Part shown: piece by piece, positions 36,199 to 49,900 of the stretch | Layout: each line of letters begins with the position of its first letter | Numbering within the stretch: the stretch's first letter is position 1 | Origin: Allium sativum | Lineage: Eukaryota; Streptophyta; Magnoliopsida; Asparagales; Amaryllidaceae | NCBI GenBank assembly: GCA_030737875.1 | Contig: JASFAX010000020.1 | Location: 31,572,688-31,636,687 of the forward strand | DNA: 64,000 bases | Reading direction: 5' to 3' | Notes under the pieces: generated by a model | Seen by the model: the letters and a program-made list of their open reading frames with translations, nothing else | Database searches by the model: none | What the model was told of the DNA's origin: nothing | Made by a program: the position numbers and the translations under genes

Positions 36199-37057
36199 TT
36201 TGGTATCAGAGCTTTGGTTTACAGAGCTCGAGAACAAGACACATTGGAACCATGCGAAAGAATTCATCAGATATTGGATTAGTAATATCCAATTAGAATG
36301 ACTCGTTAGAGATAGGATCAGTAGTATCCTAGAACGAGTGTGAAGAGTATATTTTCCAATTGAAAACAATTTTGTTTTGGAATTTAAACCATTTTATAAG
36401 TATTTGATTATTTATTTATTTTGAATTTGGACAATCGAGTATATAAAGATTTCGCGTATACGCGTCATGAACGTATATTCGAAGTTTTAATATACTGGAT
36501 AGATATAGGATCATACTCTAGTGGCCCAGACATGATTCTGATGATGGCGCGCCATCACCAGCATTTATTTTCGTGTTTCAAAGGTATGATGTCTATATAT
36601 TTCCATTAGACTGGTGTGAGAACCAAAACTATATTGAAAATTGGTCGCATTTGCTTGCATATACATGTACTTACATTAAACAGGTCATAGCAAGGAGGCT
36701 AGAGCAGAGAATAAAATTTGTTTGCCCGACAAGTAGGTACATGTTTACTATATAATTTACTGTTTTGTTTAGGTGATGATGATTTTATGAGCCGATTGGC
36801 TAGCCGCTTGGCTTTTTCTTTTTGAGATCAGAAGGCCTGTATGGCAATTTCGGGATTTTCCCGTGGCTCCCGGTGCAGGGGAGGTCATGGCGAAATTTTT
36901 CGAAAATTTAGGGTGTTGGCCAAATTTTTGAAAATTTGAAAATTCTCAGAAACTGAAAAGTTGGAGAACGGAAGCTAAATCGCACGTAGGGTTGATTAAT
37001 CAAACCACTTTCGACTTTGTTCCTTTTCGGGGACGAAAAGTTTTAAGTGGGGGAGAT
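36199..37057 (+). other. Element 2 interior (859 bp), non-coding
   Basis: After the primer site comes a block (36242-36350) that is over 90% identical to the element 1 interior. It contains a 14-codon frame from ATG 36252 (MRKNSSDIGLVISN) ended by a stop. Further on there are CAAGGAGGCTAGAGCAGAGA and a TTTTGTTTAG acceptor-like site (36772), then CTTTTCGGGGACGAAAAG and the polypurine tract AAGTGGGGGAGAT (37045-37057). No gag, protease, RT, RNase H or integrase motif is visible in any frame. What is kept looks like signals for priming, packaging and plus-strand synthesis. Confidence 0.85.
36201..36212 (+). other. primer binding site of element 2
   Basis: TGGTATCAGAGC, two bases after the LTR end (GTCACA-TT). 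Perfect initiator-Met type site. Confidence 0.93.
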
Positions 37058-38783
37058 TGTAACAACCCGAAAATCTGGGCCAGTTTAAAATTTTTATTTT
37101 GGCAACTTTAGCGAATTTTGAATATTTAAAATGAATCATTTTAAATAAAAACGAAGGAAAATTTATTTTCAATATAATTCGAATGTATATATTATACGCG
37201 TGGTCGTTAGAATATAAATATTTATATATAATTATAAATAGAATCGAAAATGGCGCGGTAGTTCGATAATTCGATTTCAAACTTCAATTGAATGTACCGG
37301 GTGCAAAACAATCCGGATTTTAGCAAAACCAAAAACATTAGGATCTAATTGATAATATCTTTCTAACGAATACGAAAAATCGAAATTTCATAGCGGGAAT
37401 CAAAAGTTATGTCCAGTTGAAAATTCTGAATAGTCGCTATGGAATTCAGGCCCTTAAAAATGGAAAATTTGCAAACGACCTCGGATTTCGACGAAACCAC
37501 TTTTGTTGGATCCGCAGTGTCAAATTATTGCTAGGTTTCAAATTTCATAATTTTTTGAATCAATATGTGAGCGTGGCAAAGGAAAACGCGTTTGACCAGT
37601 TTTAGTTGATTTTAATCGACTGGAAATTGGCCATTTTTCAAACGGTCTCAGAATTCGACGAAACTAGTTTTGTTAGGACCGTATCGTCAATACGAAGCTA
37701 GAAAATATTTTTCTGGAATTTTTAAAGTTCGTATGTGACCCCGGTAAATTGAAATACGCGTTCAAATTCAATATATAGAGTTATATGTTGATTTTAACGG
37801 AAACTGATCGAAACGATCAAATCAACCTACGATACATATCCCATTGTGTTCGGAATGGGGGTAAAATGCTATGGACGATAGGCGGTGGGCTTCGTTTCGA
37901 GGTCGTATGTAAAAGTCAACTTTTTGCAAAATAAATAAATAAATTAAAAATTAAAACCCTCCCTTCTCCCTCTATAATTTCTGCCCCCCCCCCGTTATAA
38001 TTCAGTAAGAAGAAAAAAAAACCTACAGACCTAGTTCGAGCCGCCAGCCTCCCCCCCGTCCATCGTCGCCGTCGAGCCACCAGGGGGGTGCTTCCCCATC
38101 GCCTTGGCCTCGCCACACCCACAACCCCCGACGCTCTCTTCTCCTCGTGACAGCGAACCCCCATCCACCGCAAACCCCAAAACCGCCTAGCCGAGCCTCC
38201 TGCGCACCTCCCCCTCCATCGCCTATTCCTCCACCGCACCCTCCCTCTTCTCCTCCTCTCGATTCCCTCGCTTCCCTTCCTCACGGTGAAGGGCCCCCCC
38301 CTTTTTTTTGCTGGCCGTTGACGTTCGAGATCCCCCCCCCCCCCGGTCACCTGCAAAGCCACGCAACGCTCCTCCCTTCCCTCTCCTTCACAATCGCTGT
38401 AAGTTTTGTGATTATTTTAATTAAGTTAGATAGTTAAAAATACATTTTTTATTATGAGAATGACATGATTTTTTTTTTATATACGGCAAATGATGAAATG
38501 AAAATATAATTTTCATAGTATATAGATGATAAAAATGTGATCTTTATATGGTAGTAAGTAAAAAGACGATATTTTGATATAAGTAGTGAAGTAAAAATAT
38601 GATTTTTACTTCGATGAAAAGATGAAATCTATATTTTTGAAAAGATGAAATCTATATTTTTGAAAAGGCGAAATCTTTATTTTTATAAAGGCGAAATCTT
38701 TATTTTTATAAAGGCGAAATCTATATTTTTGAAAAGGCGAAATCTATATTTTTGAAATGGAATCTTTTATCTATATGACATCG

Positions 38784-38971
38784 TAATAAAATTTGATTTT
38801 TATATATTGAATAGTATAATAAAAATTTGATTTTTATATATTGAATAGTATAATAAAAATTTGATTTTTATATATTGAATAGTATAATAAAATTTTGATT
38901 TTTATATATTGAATAGCATAATAAAAATTTGATTTTTATATATTGAATAGCATAGTAAAAATTCGATTTTT
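38784..38971. repeat. 34-bp tandem repeat (element 2, 3' LTR)
   Basis: About five units, same motif as at 30664-30915. Confidence 0.9.
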
Positions 38972-40164
38972 ACATTTGTAGTGGCTACAGCAACGAAGAT
39001 GACAAAAATGCGATAACGATGAAGATTTCTATCAATGAAGAGTCGTGAAGTTGGGATAGCTATTGGTGAGAACTTCTCACTCTTCAATTTCTTTTTTTTT
39101 TCTAGTTATATATATATACTAGGATGCAGACGGTGCTTAGTAGCACCCGACACAATCGTCCACAAACCATGAACTTGTTTGTTTGGTTGCATAAATTAGT
39201 TAGATGATTTGATTTGAAATTGAATTGTTTGGTGAAATGAATGGATTTGATTGATGTGTGAATGGCGTGGGCCTTCACTAGACCGGGGATAAGGCTAGGC
39301 CTCGTCCCGTTTCTAGTATCGTGCCGTTATGCCGCCGAAATTTTCTAAAATAAGTTAGAAAAATAAAAATATCATTTTATTTAAAGAATGAACTGAATAG
39401 AAATTCATATGTTAAAATAAAATGTTTTATCGTTAAAAATATAATTTTTAACGTGAATATGAATAAATAAATATTCATTTACAAACCGGACGGTTTGTTT
39501 ATGTACACTGATTTGACTGACGTTGATTGGGACGATAAATTTGACACATCTCCCAACTGCACAAATAAAATCTGTGTTTGATTGTTTGAAACCCCACACG
39601 GGTGTTGGGATGAAATATGAAGTTCACTCATCCTGATTGATTAAATATGTCGATCGATTGATTGACAGGCTGTTATAAGCGTTAAATATCTATATTTGAT
39701 GCTTATACAGTGTAGTGCACTTTGGTTGATGGTTGATTATTTTTCAATGCTATTATATACATGTGTTGTATGAAAATCCATATAATTAATTTTATATGGT
39801 GATTGATTGGGCCTCATTCCAATTTAGAAGATAAAGGATATTATAAAGTAAAGGTTCATGTGTTGACCGTACTCACCCGTTGAGATTAGTCATGTGTTGA
39901 ACGAAATATTTTAATAATAAAATTTACTTCTATATCAATATAAAATAAAGGTTCATGTGTTGACATTACTCATCCGTTGAGATTAGTCATGTGTTGAACG
40001 AAATATTTGGATAATAACAAATATTTTGATAATAGGAAATATTTGAAATAGAATATTTGAAAATAGAAATATATGAAGCCGTGTTGATTAGATTGACGCC
40101 ATTTTGACGTGAACGATATTTATATCGATTTTATTCATTTAAAATGAATATTGAAAAGTGATTT

Positions 40165-41176
40165 CGAATTGAATCGAATAGAAAACCACTTTGAAATGAA
40201 TTGAATAGAAAACCAATTTGAATTGAATCGAATAGAAAACCAATTTGAATTGAATCGAATAGAAAACCAATTTGAATTGAATCGAATAGAAAACCAATTT
40301 GAATTGAATCGAATAGAAAACCAATTTGAATTGAATCGAATAGAAAACTACTTTGAATTGAATCGAATAGAAAACCAATTTGAATTGAATCGAATAGAAA
40401 TTGAATCGAATAGAAAACCAATTTGAATTGAATCGAATAGAAAACAAATTTGAATTGAATCGAATAGAAAACCAATTTGAATTGAATCGAATAGAAATTG
40501 AATCGAATAGAAAACCAATTTGAATTGAATCGAATAGAAAATCAATTTGAATTGAATCGAATAGAAAACCAATTTGAATTGAATCGAATAGAAAACCAAT
40601 TTGAATTGAATCGAATAGAAAACCAATTTGAATTGAATCGAATAGAAAACCAATTTGAATTGAATCGAATAGAAAACCAATTTGAATTGAATCGAATAGA
40701 AAACCACTTTGAATTGAATCGAATAGAAAACCAATTTGAATTGAATCGAATAGAAATTGAATCGAATAGAAAACCAATTTGAATTGACTCGAATAGAAAA
40801 CCAAATTGAATCGAATAGAAAACCAATTTGAATTGAATCGAATAGAAATTGAATCGAATAGAAAACCAATTTGAATTGAATCGAATAGAAAACCAATTTG
40901 AATTGAATCGAATAGAAAACCAATTAGAAAATGAATTGAATAGAAAACCAATTTGAATTGAATCGAATAGAAAATGAATTGAATAGAAAACCAATTTGAA
41001 TTGAATTGAATAGAAAACCAATTTGAATTGAATCGAATAGAAATTGAATTGAATAGAAAACCAATTTGAATTGAATCGAATAGAAAACCACTTTGAATTG
41101 AATCAAAAAGAAAACCAATTTGAATTGAATCGAATAGAAAACCAATTTGAATTGAATTGAATAGAAAATGAATTGA
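40165..41176. repeat. 27-bp minisatellite array (element 2, 3' LTR)
   Basis: About 37 units, with the same order of truncated units as the 5' LTR array in places but different local copy number. Long frames over it on either strand are repeat artefacts. Confidence 0.95.
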
Positions 41177-44100
41177 ATTGAAAACGAATTTGAATTGAAT
41201 TGAAAACGAATTCGAATTGAATTGAAAACGAATTCGAATTGAATTGAAAACGAATTCGAATTGAATTAAAAACGAACTGAAATGAATTCAAATTGAATTG
41301 AAATTGGAATTGAATTGAAATGAATTTTAAAACGAATTTATAAGGAAGAATTCAATTTTGATTTGAAATGAAATGGAAGTTGAAATTGTTTTTGAAACGA
41401 ATTTAAAACTATTTATATAATTCGTTTTAAATAGAAATCGACGAAATATATATTATATATATAATATAATGGCCTGAATAGAACGCGCCGCGGTAGTTCG
41501 CGAATTTCGACCATTAACTTCAAACGGACATTACGGGAGATCCGACCGTCGGATTCTCCTAAAACCGGAACCGTTGGGTTCGTATCGAAAAGAGCTTTCT
41601 AACGGACATTAGAAATTTGAAATCTAACGGTTGGATTTGGAGATATGTCCAAATCAAATTTGAAAAAGGTCGCTGTAAGTGCAGTTTGATGGCCATTGGT
41701 GGAAATCGACTGTACGAGCCTTGATAAAATTATTAAAAATATCAATAATTTGTGTAAAATCAGAAGAAATGATTTGGGATGAAAAACTCCATATTTGAAA
41801 AGATAAAAATAGATTTTTATCGAAATGAACTAGTTTGACTCAATTTAAAACCCGGGTTTTTATTTTTAAATAAATAAATTAGATTTAAAAAGGGGTTTTA
41901 AATAATCGAAATTCCTAATATATTTGATTTGAATTGAACTAGAATTGATATGTGGGTTTATTGTGAACTGTGTTTTAAACAACACTAGTTCTTTAACCCG
42001 ATGATAAATAGAATGTGATTTGGGTTTGTCGTGAACGGTGTTTTAAATGACATTAGTTCTTTAACCCAATAAAAGGAGTTTTAATGAATCTGCAATTAGA
42101 TTGAAATGTGAATTTACAATCTAAATTATCAAATTTAGAAAACGAGCGAGAATGGAGTATCACCAGTTTTGCTCCAAAGCGATAGTTAAATCTTTAATTA
42201 GATTTGAACGTGAAATGGTAATTAATTTTACCGATAACGCTGTGGTGCTAAATATGGAGTATTGCCAGTTTTGCTTCATGGGATGAATAGGTTGGGATTG
42301 GGGAATAAAATAAATAATTACTTCGGTGTGGTTCGCTAATCTCGACTAGTTTAGAAAACCATAATCTGGTTTGAAATGACATCCAAAGGGAGATTAAAGG
42401 ATAAATTTAAAAAAAAATTATCTTGGATAAAATTAATGGGAACCTTTCCCTAAAAATGTGATTTTGTGAATAAAAGAATATTCTGAATTGGAATGAGGCG
42501 TATGTTGTGTTTGTGTAACATTTGTTTTAATATACGCGGGTTGTTCGGAAAGGCCGGGTTTATACCCATTCTGAATAACCGATTCGACGATAAGTCGAAG
42601 ATGGAGACGGTGGTCGAAGACCAGAAGTCTTCACATCGTTTGGATAATTACTGACGATCCTGATTGGGATGTACACCCAAGAGGATGGAAATAGTTGGTG
42701 GTCGTCCAGACGTACTTGGAGATGGATGGATATGCGTGGAAAGTGTCTCCGGTTTCGTTCAGACCCAGAACAAACTTGTAAATGGATTGTGTGTCTGACA
42801 TTGGATTTTATTCTGTGTTGATTAATTTCTGTTAAATATATATCTATTTGGCGACGGCGAATTTATTCTCTTGCTTAACGCACTTCTCTGAGACGTACGA
42901 GCTTAGAGGTTATATATCGATAGATATCAATCGCATGGCATGAATTGCCTGTGTGGCATACTGAGTTGCATGGATCAAGGCTTCTGTTGAAAAGCAAAGT
43001 CTTGTGGTTGATGATCAAAGCACGGCCTTTATGGCGTAGCTTTGTGTATAGCGTGAATTCGCAAGCCTCACACCTCGGTATGAGTCAAAAACGGGATACG
43101 GACCGCTGGGAGAGCACGACGTTTCTTTCTAGCTATGGTGGTGTCAGTGACTTACCAGCCCTGACATTTATATACTTTTCACCTATGTGGTTGTTGGAAT
43201 GCGAGGCGCCTCGATTATAGGTCTGTAAGGACCGGGAAACGTGTGTTCATGAATTGCCAATCCTCTAACGTAAGTGAGGACCGGCCCAGCCGATCCAGGG
43301 TTGCCCAGAGTGCGTACCCCTGGGACATTTGCTAGAGTGTCTCGAACGCGGAGAGGAGCTTGCCCCTTGCCTCGACTCATGACGGAAATCCAATTTCCAA
43401 TACGAGATATTTCGGCTTTATTTGTAGAGCCTAGTATGACGACATAGTAGCATGGGATGCTATGCCGTCTATGATTTATATTTATGATTGAAATTGTTTT
43501 GACACTATACACTTATTATAGTATCAAATGATTTGTTTTAAACGTACCAAGCATGTTTGGCTATTATAAGGGAAAACCCTATCCTCCGGCTTGCGTTGCA
43601 TTGTGTGATAGGACCTGGGTCTTATAATAGCTTCATTTTTCGAAAAAGCATTGCGTTGTTTATTTTATGCACTGGTATTCTTGGGAGGAAACCCGTTCCG
43701 TGTTATACGGCGTGGTCCCTTGAATTACCCTCTTTTAAAGTAAAGTTTTAAATAACTGTTTTAGTTCTCACACCAGTCACATGACTGACCTGGAGTTTAT
43801 TGTTTTAACCTAAACTCTAGGTGCCCCTATTCTCCGCACGGGCAGCTAGTAGTTTTGGTTTTGCAGATTTATATTCACAGGATCCTGGTTTACAGCTGGA
43901 ATGATATCCGGAAAGCTCTGTATCCGTATATCACCTTCAGTTGTGCTTTGTATTATTTTCCGCTGCTATGTAATTTATTGTAATCTCTGATATTTATCGA
44001 ATGTAATTTATTCATTTATACCCTGTATATTCTTGTATCTGATGGAATTGTTGTAATAACAATGAAATGTTCTTCCGTCTGTGTTCTGATTTGTCTTGTC

Positions 44101-44184
44101 CTCAAACGATTAGGGGTTTCGAACGGTCTAGATTGGTTTAACGACTGATTCAGATCGAGCGAAATTCCCGGCTATCACAAATCT

Positions 44185-45906
44185 TCGTCGTTCTTGCCTC
44201 TTGTCACTTTTCACTGCCCGTATTCCCTACATATATAAAAATCACATTTTTACTTCGCTATTCAATATATAAAAATCGAATTTTTACTTTGCTATTCAAT
44301 ATATAAAAATCGAATTTTTACTATGCTATTCAATATATAAAAATCGAATTTTTACTATGCTATTCAATATATAAAAATCGAATTTTTACTTTCTCTATAA
44401 TATAAAAATCATATCTTTTATCCCCATTAAAAATCATGTCTTTATTTAATAAAAGATTATATTTTTATACTTCTACAATATAAAAGATTATATTTTTATA
44501 CCTCTACAATATAAAATATTATATTTTTAACCTTTTCTTCATATAAAAATTATATTTCTATATTCCACATATGATAAAAATCGAATTTTTATTCTTTCTA
44601 TCACGTAAAAATTATATTTTTCCTACGCCTATCATATAAAAATTATATTTTTAATTGTCTACTAATATCAAAATCATATTTTTATCTCTAACAAACTAAT
44701 TACTTTATAAATAAATAACCTAGACCTTTAAATAAACCAAAATAAAAATAAAAGAAACTTACATTGTATCGGATTTTTCCGAGGGGGGGTCTTCGGTCGG
44801 CAGCAGGAGGAAGGGGGGGGTCTCGATCGCGGCAGAGGAGGAGGGGGGTCTCGATCGCGGCAGAGGATGGGGGGTGGGGGCGCGCGGTGGCGTGCCGCCT
44901 GTGGGTGGGCTCGGCGGTAGTTTAGGTTTTTTTTTTAATTTCGTTTTCTGAAATGAAAACTAACGGGGGGGGGGCTGAGTAAATAAAGGAGAGTACGAGG
45001 GGTTTATTTTTAATTTAATTTAATTTTATTTTAATCCCAAAAGGTAACTTTTTCTTTCGACCTCGAAACAAGGCCCACCGCCTGTCGTCCATAGCGTTTC
45101 ATCCCCATTCCGAACACAATGGCATATGTATCGCAGGCTGATTCGATCGTTTCGATCAGTTTCCGTCAAAATCAACATATAACTCTATATATTGAATTTG
45201 AACGCGCATTTCAATTTACTGGGGTCACACAATAACTCGAAAAATCCCAGAAAAATATTTTCTAGCTTCGTATTGACGATACGGTCCTAACAAAACTAAT
45301 TTCATCGAATTCTGAGACCGTTTGAAAAATGGCCATTTTCCAGTCGATTAAAATCAACTAAAACTGGTCAAACGCGTTTTTCTTTGCCACGATCACATAT
45401 TGATTCGAAAAATTATGAAATTTGGAATCTAGCAATAACTTGACATCGCGGATCCAACAAAAGTGGTTTCATCGAAATCCGAGGTCATTTGCAAAATTCC
45501 CATTTTTAAGGGCCTGAATTCCATAGCGACTATTTAGAATTTTCAACTGGACATATCTTTTGATTCCCGCTATGAAATCTTGATTTTTCGGATTCGTTGG
45601 AAAGATATTCTCAATTAGATTCTATTATTTTTGGTTTCACTAAAATCCGGTTTATTTTGCACCCGGTACATTCATTTGAATTTTGAAATCGAATTATCGA
45701 ACTACCGCGCCATTTTCAATTCCTTTTTATAATTATAAATAATTATTTATATTCTAACGACGATCTATATAATATATACGTTCGAATTCTATTCAAAATA
45801 AATTTCTCGTCGATATAATTTAAAATAATTCATTTTAAATATTCAAAATTCGCTAAAATTGCCAAAATAAAAATTTTAAATTGGCCAAGATTTCCGGGTT
45901 ATTACA
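44185..45906 (-). repeat. Element 1, 5' LTR, outer part
   Basis: It resumes after the second AATCT (44180-44184) with TCGTCGTTCTTGCC, exactly where the undisturbed LTR continues at about 21690, and ends with GGGTTATTACA at 45906. It contains the 34-bp repeats (44230-44390), the donor-like site at 44762 and the G-rich block (44780-44975). Confidence 0.92.
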
Positions 45907-45911
45907 GACAT

Positions 45912-46930
45912 GTATGTATCTAGACCCTCACACGTATGTATTATCTACTTACCTCGAGTTCCGTAATAGGGCTGCATCTGAATGCACAGAAATCGGTCAG
46001 GTGCTTTTTCCATATCTTTATAGGTCTGCTAAAGAGGCCTAAAGTACAAATATCTAAACTATAGTCTGCATTTCTATGGTGGTTATGGTCCCACTTCGAC
46101 CCCTCCCTCAACTAGTGGAAGACTACATTAAGAGCTAATTGACGTGCCTGCAGCCAAATAATCTACATCCAAATTGGTGTGCCCTGCAACCAATATCTCG
46201 ATAGTGAAAGATCGATGGTCTATAGGTTTAGCTATAGTCTTTCCGCTTCACAATGACTGTCAATTACCGATGATTACTATCCTGTGTTGGTCGTGACCCA
46301 GCCTATCTGTAGGCAATAATCGTCGAATCACCGACATCATCCTATAACCTTCCTCCTGCCAAACTATTGTTGTAGTCAAGGTATGATCACCGGGTGGTAC
46401 CATGCTGACGTAACCTCTGCGAGTACATCCTGAGCGCTGCCACCGTCCAGAGGACAACCATGAATTACACTACTACGTCCCTCGGAAGCTGCGTGCTTCC
46501 TTCCAGTCTCGCAGAGCCAGCGACCAGAATATCAGCAGAATAATATGATGGATATGCTCCACTTATGCCTTTAGACACCATGATGATCTACCACTTTGGG
46601 TTCTGCACTTTCACATGTGTGGACTATTCAAAGCGTATAACGCTAACATGTTATTTAGACCCTATGTCTAAAGGTTTAATCATGCGCATGTTCTATCTTA
46701 TCAGCTTACCAATTAACTTGATTACCACATTCTATTTTATATTCAAGTTATCAGGTTTTCTCCGAGCCCATTATATATAAGGAATGGACCCCTCTCGCTT
46801 ATTAATTTAGTAATATAAGCTCATAACATGTTCTTTCCTAGATTGTAATTAACGAAAGTGATCTACAACCTTCTTACATTATTACTATGTCAATCATTAT
46901 CCAATTTTCAGTTTACAGGTTACAACAACA
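45912..46930 (-). mobile_element. LTR fragment related to the giant LTRs (right piece)
   Basis: Continues 16535-17226 across the element 1 insertion (joined at GACAT). A GGTTACA at 46919-46924 could be its 5' end on the minus strand, but the flanks do not give a matching target duplication. No gene is seen. Confidence 0.35.
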
Positions 46931-49900
46931 TGTTCTACTAAAAACCTGAAAGAATTCGACGTCCGAATTCTGACTATAATACATAAATCCCATAATAATT
47001 GCCAAAACTCAACTGTCGAAAACACAGATAATTATTAGAAAGAATCTTAGAGGGTGAGATAAGAAAGAAAGAAATATTAGAACATAAGAATAAGAAGAGC
47101 AACCACAACACAGAGTCTCACATCGCGGCGGAACAAAATATAATATATGAATAAATCTTTATTGAGAGATTTAATTAGAACTTACAATCATCAGAGTACA
47201 TCACACATCTAGACAGTTATAATAATATGTCCTTATATACAACTGCATAGCGGAATATATAGTATCATATGACTGAACTCCTCCAGCTCGTCTCTTCATT
47301 GCATCCTATAACCTGAACCTATATACTCGGTATATCCCGAGCATTACAAATGCTGGATCAGTCTGGTGAACCAGAGTGAGAAAACACACTAAGTTTATAG
47401 GCATCACACATCTTGATTTTAACGTCAAAATCTTTTAGAAAGAAAAGGATAATCGTAAGACCAAATCCACACATAAATATGGAGGTTTTTACCGTAAGAT
47501 AACCCAAAACATTTTTGAAAACAATATTATTCTGATATTATGATTGTGTCTATATACAAATAAATATCAATCTAGCAGAACGCTTGCATCTCACGCTCTA
47601 CATATATAGTATACAATCAAAACCGCGGGCTCTTATTGGAGAATGAATTTCCTGGCAAGGTATGGGACCGCCTTCTCGACAATGTACCTCTAGAGATGAA
47701 TACATTGGGGTTCAATAAGAACATCTTGCAACCCAGGCTAAGCATGACCGGCTCCTCACTATCTCTTGAGAGTTCCAAATATATCATTACCACAGTTAGG
47801 GGGCAACCAGCCGAACCGATAGCATACATATAAAAATAATAGGGACAACCAAGGGCATTTGATTTATCCAGGTCAGTTAATGATATACCATTTTGATGGG
47901 TGCAACCCACATAGCAATGCGACCTACACGATTTTGTGACATTCTCGGCTAATGAGGCTAGAGGTCAAAATCTTCTTAGAACATCTGGGCACCATTCACT
48001 TTGAATGTCACATCGTCGGATCCGCCAGAAAACACTAATTGACATCCCCAAAAATACTCTAGTTGTTAAGATAAGAGAGGCTCTTCTCTGCCACAAAATT
48101 GGTATGTTTTAAGAAATCAACGTACGTGATCCCATTGGATTACTCTGTCAGACATCCGTCCATACAAGTCATTCAGGAACAGGATGAACCAAAGGCACCC
48201 CCTTACCACATCCTATGTATCACCCTATAAATCAGTAGTGAGTAGTCCTTGCAATCCGTAGATTCCAACCACGACAGAATCACACTTTATCTCCAGGAGC
48301 TAACCACAGAATTTGAGTAATCCTTCCACTTATGAAGATTAACGGTTTTCAATGCTCCGTCTTCAATCAACATTTTCCATGTATTTGCTGGTTCGGAATG
48401 GTTTTCGAATATACATTTGATCCCGATCTTTCCGTATCAACAATCGTATTGGCCAGATTTGATACCCTGTTATTTAACTATCAAATAAATAATCATGAGA
48501 ATAAAATGAGTTCATTGATTCAGTACTTGGCATTACCTGGCCTTTTTAATAAAAAACGATTAACAAAAATTTCTTAAATCTTTAAATATAGCAAATATAG
48601 CTTTTCACTGCTCATCTAAAATAGGATTATTTTCAAAACTATTTTATATTAATACTTAGGACAATATTCTGTAATCATATCCAAATTTCTATTTTACTAT
48701 AATTTCAATCAATTACTATCTTATTACTCATTATCTATAATTGGGAAATAAATTCTTCTTATCGCTAGTGAAATAATATTACAAAATCTTTCTTATTTTA
48801 TATTTTCGAAATAATAACCAACCCTTTATTCTGCGGAATTAATCCATTCCAAACTCCCTTTTTCATTTCCTTTTTATCTCAAAAATACCATTATAATTTC
48901 ACATAATCTCCTTTTATCTCTTTTACTTCGGGAAATTCATTATATGTGTATATTCTCCAATCTTACCATTTCTGTCACTTTGGAAATCTCGTTATACATA
49001 TTTCAAATATTTTTAATTATCACTGAGTTATTATTTCTGATATAGAAATAATAAATCATTCTATACCTCTTTGCCATTCCAACCAATATCAACCTCGGAT
49101 AATCCTGAAGTCGTTCGAGTTGGGGTATTTTTATTACCTCTCAGACCTTAATCAACAACGTTCTTATCTTAAGATAGAAATAAGTTGTAATTCAAAACAA
49201 GATATTTCATTCTAATATCAAAAAAAATCCCATTTAACTATTTTTTTCAAAATGCGGTTTTATGAAACCTTCTTACTTTTGAAAATATCTCTTCTTTTTA
49301 AATATAACTTATTATTACTTAATTCATTGATTAAGTAGTTGCTTATGAAAACATCACCTTTTAACCTTCTTTAAACAATTCGTTTTACAACTCAGATTTT
49401 GGCTACAAAATCTTATTACTCACATCTTTACCCAATTCACTTTTAACGACCCTCTTTCCTAATCCACTCAACCATTTCCCACTCTGAAAATCTTATTTCA
49501 AGTTTCCAAATTTTACTTAATTCCATTATTGAGTAATGATAATTCAAGATTAATGCTATAATACCTCATCTCTTCGTATAAACTTCGTTTTATAATTAGG
49601 ATTTAATATAAACCCTTTTTATCTCATCTACCTTTTACTTAACTTCATATATTAATTAAACATTAATTTAAGCTATCGTATTCGCTTAAAATTCTTTTTA
49701 TAACTTTGTTATAAAAATTCGGGTTTTAATATAAAACCCGTTCATAAAATCCATTCACAATTAAATCAGATTCCATTTCAACTTCGATTACTTTTTAAAT
49801 GAATTCCAATTAAAAAGTAATTTCTTAAATTATTGTTAATTACAATAATAATTTACTTCAATCATTAACTACTGCAGAAGTAGTTAACTCCTTAATTAAC

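Larger units (their letters stand above)
28917..44179 (+). mobile_element. Element 2: non-autonomous giant-LTR retrotransposon (15,263 bp)
   Basis: 5' LTR 28917-36198, primer site, 859-bp interior, polypurine tract, 3' LTR 37058-44179. LTRs begin TGTAACAACCCG and end GTCACA or ATCACA. The target duplication AATCT is perfect at 28912-28916 and 44180-44184. About 94% of the element is LTR. The two LTRs are close relatives (5 differences in the first 155 bp, fewer elsewhere). No gag or pol reading frame is present. It belongs to the same superfamily as element 1: the first bases after TGTAA, the GATCCGACCGTCGGAT palindrome zone, the hairpin block and the interior are shared. It needs proteins from another element to move. 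Confidence 0.92.
37058..44179 (+). repeat. Element 2, 3' LTR (7,122 bp)
   Basis: Co-linear with 28917-36198. It is 160 bp shorter, mainly through shorter poly-C runs, fewer 34-bp units and a slightly smaller 27-bp array. It ends GGCTATCACA, followed by AATCT. Confidence 0.93.
17227..45906 (-). mobile_element. Element 1: non-autonomous giant-LTR retrotransposon carrying element 2 inside
   Basis: Minus-strand order: 5' LTR (45906-44185 plus 28916-24486), primer site, 1,032-bp interior, polypurine tract, 3' LTR (23453-17227). The target duplication GACAT is perfect at 17222-17226 and 45907-45911. Without element 2 and its duplication it is 13,412 bp, of which 92% is LTR. LTR ends are TGTAATAACCCGG and GGGTCGTTTCA. 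The two LTRs differ by about 1% where I compared them, so the insertion is young. No gag or pol is present. Length and build resemble LARD-type elements, except that here the LTR rather than the interior is large. Confidence 0.9.

Noticed and set aside
32137..41176. CRISPR-like arrangement of direct repeats
   Set aside because: Units are contiguous without unique spacers, lie in plant LTRs and vary in length; no cas genes are present.
45907..46930. A complete LTR with boundaries 16535 and 46924
   Set aside because: The proposed ends give no matching target duplication (TTGTT-like versus ACAAC), so only a fragment is claimed.
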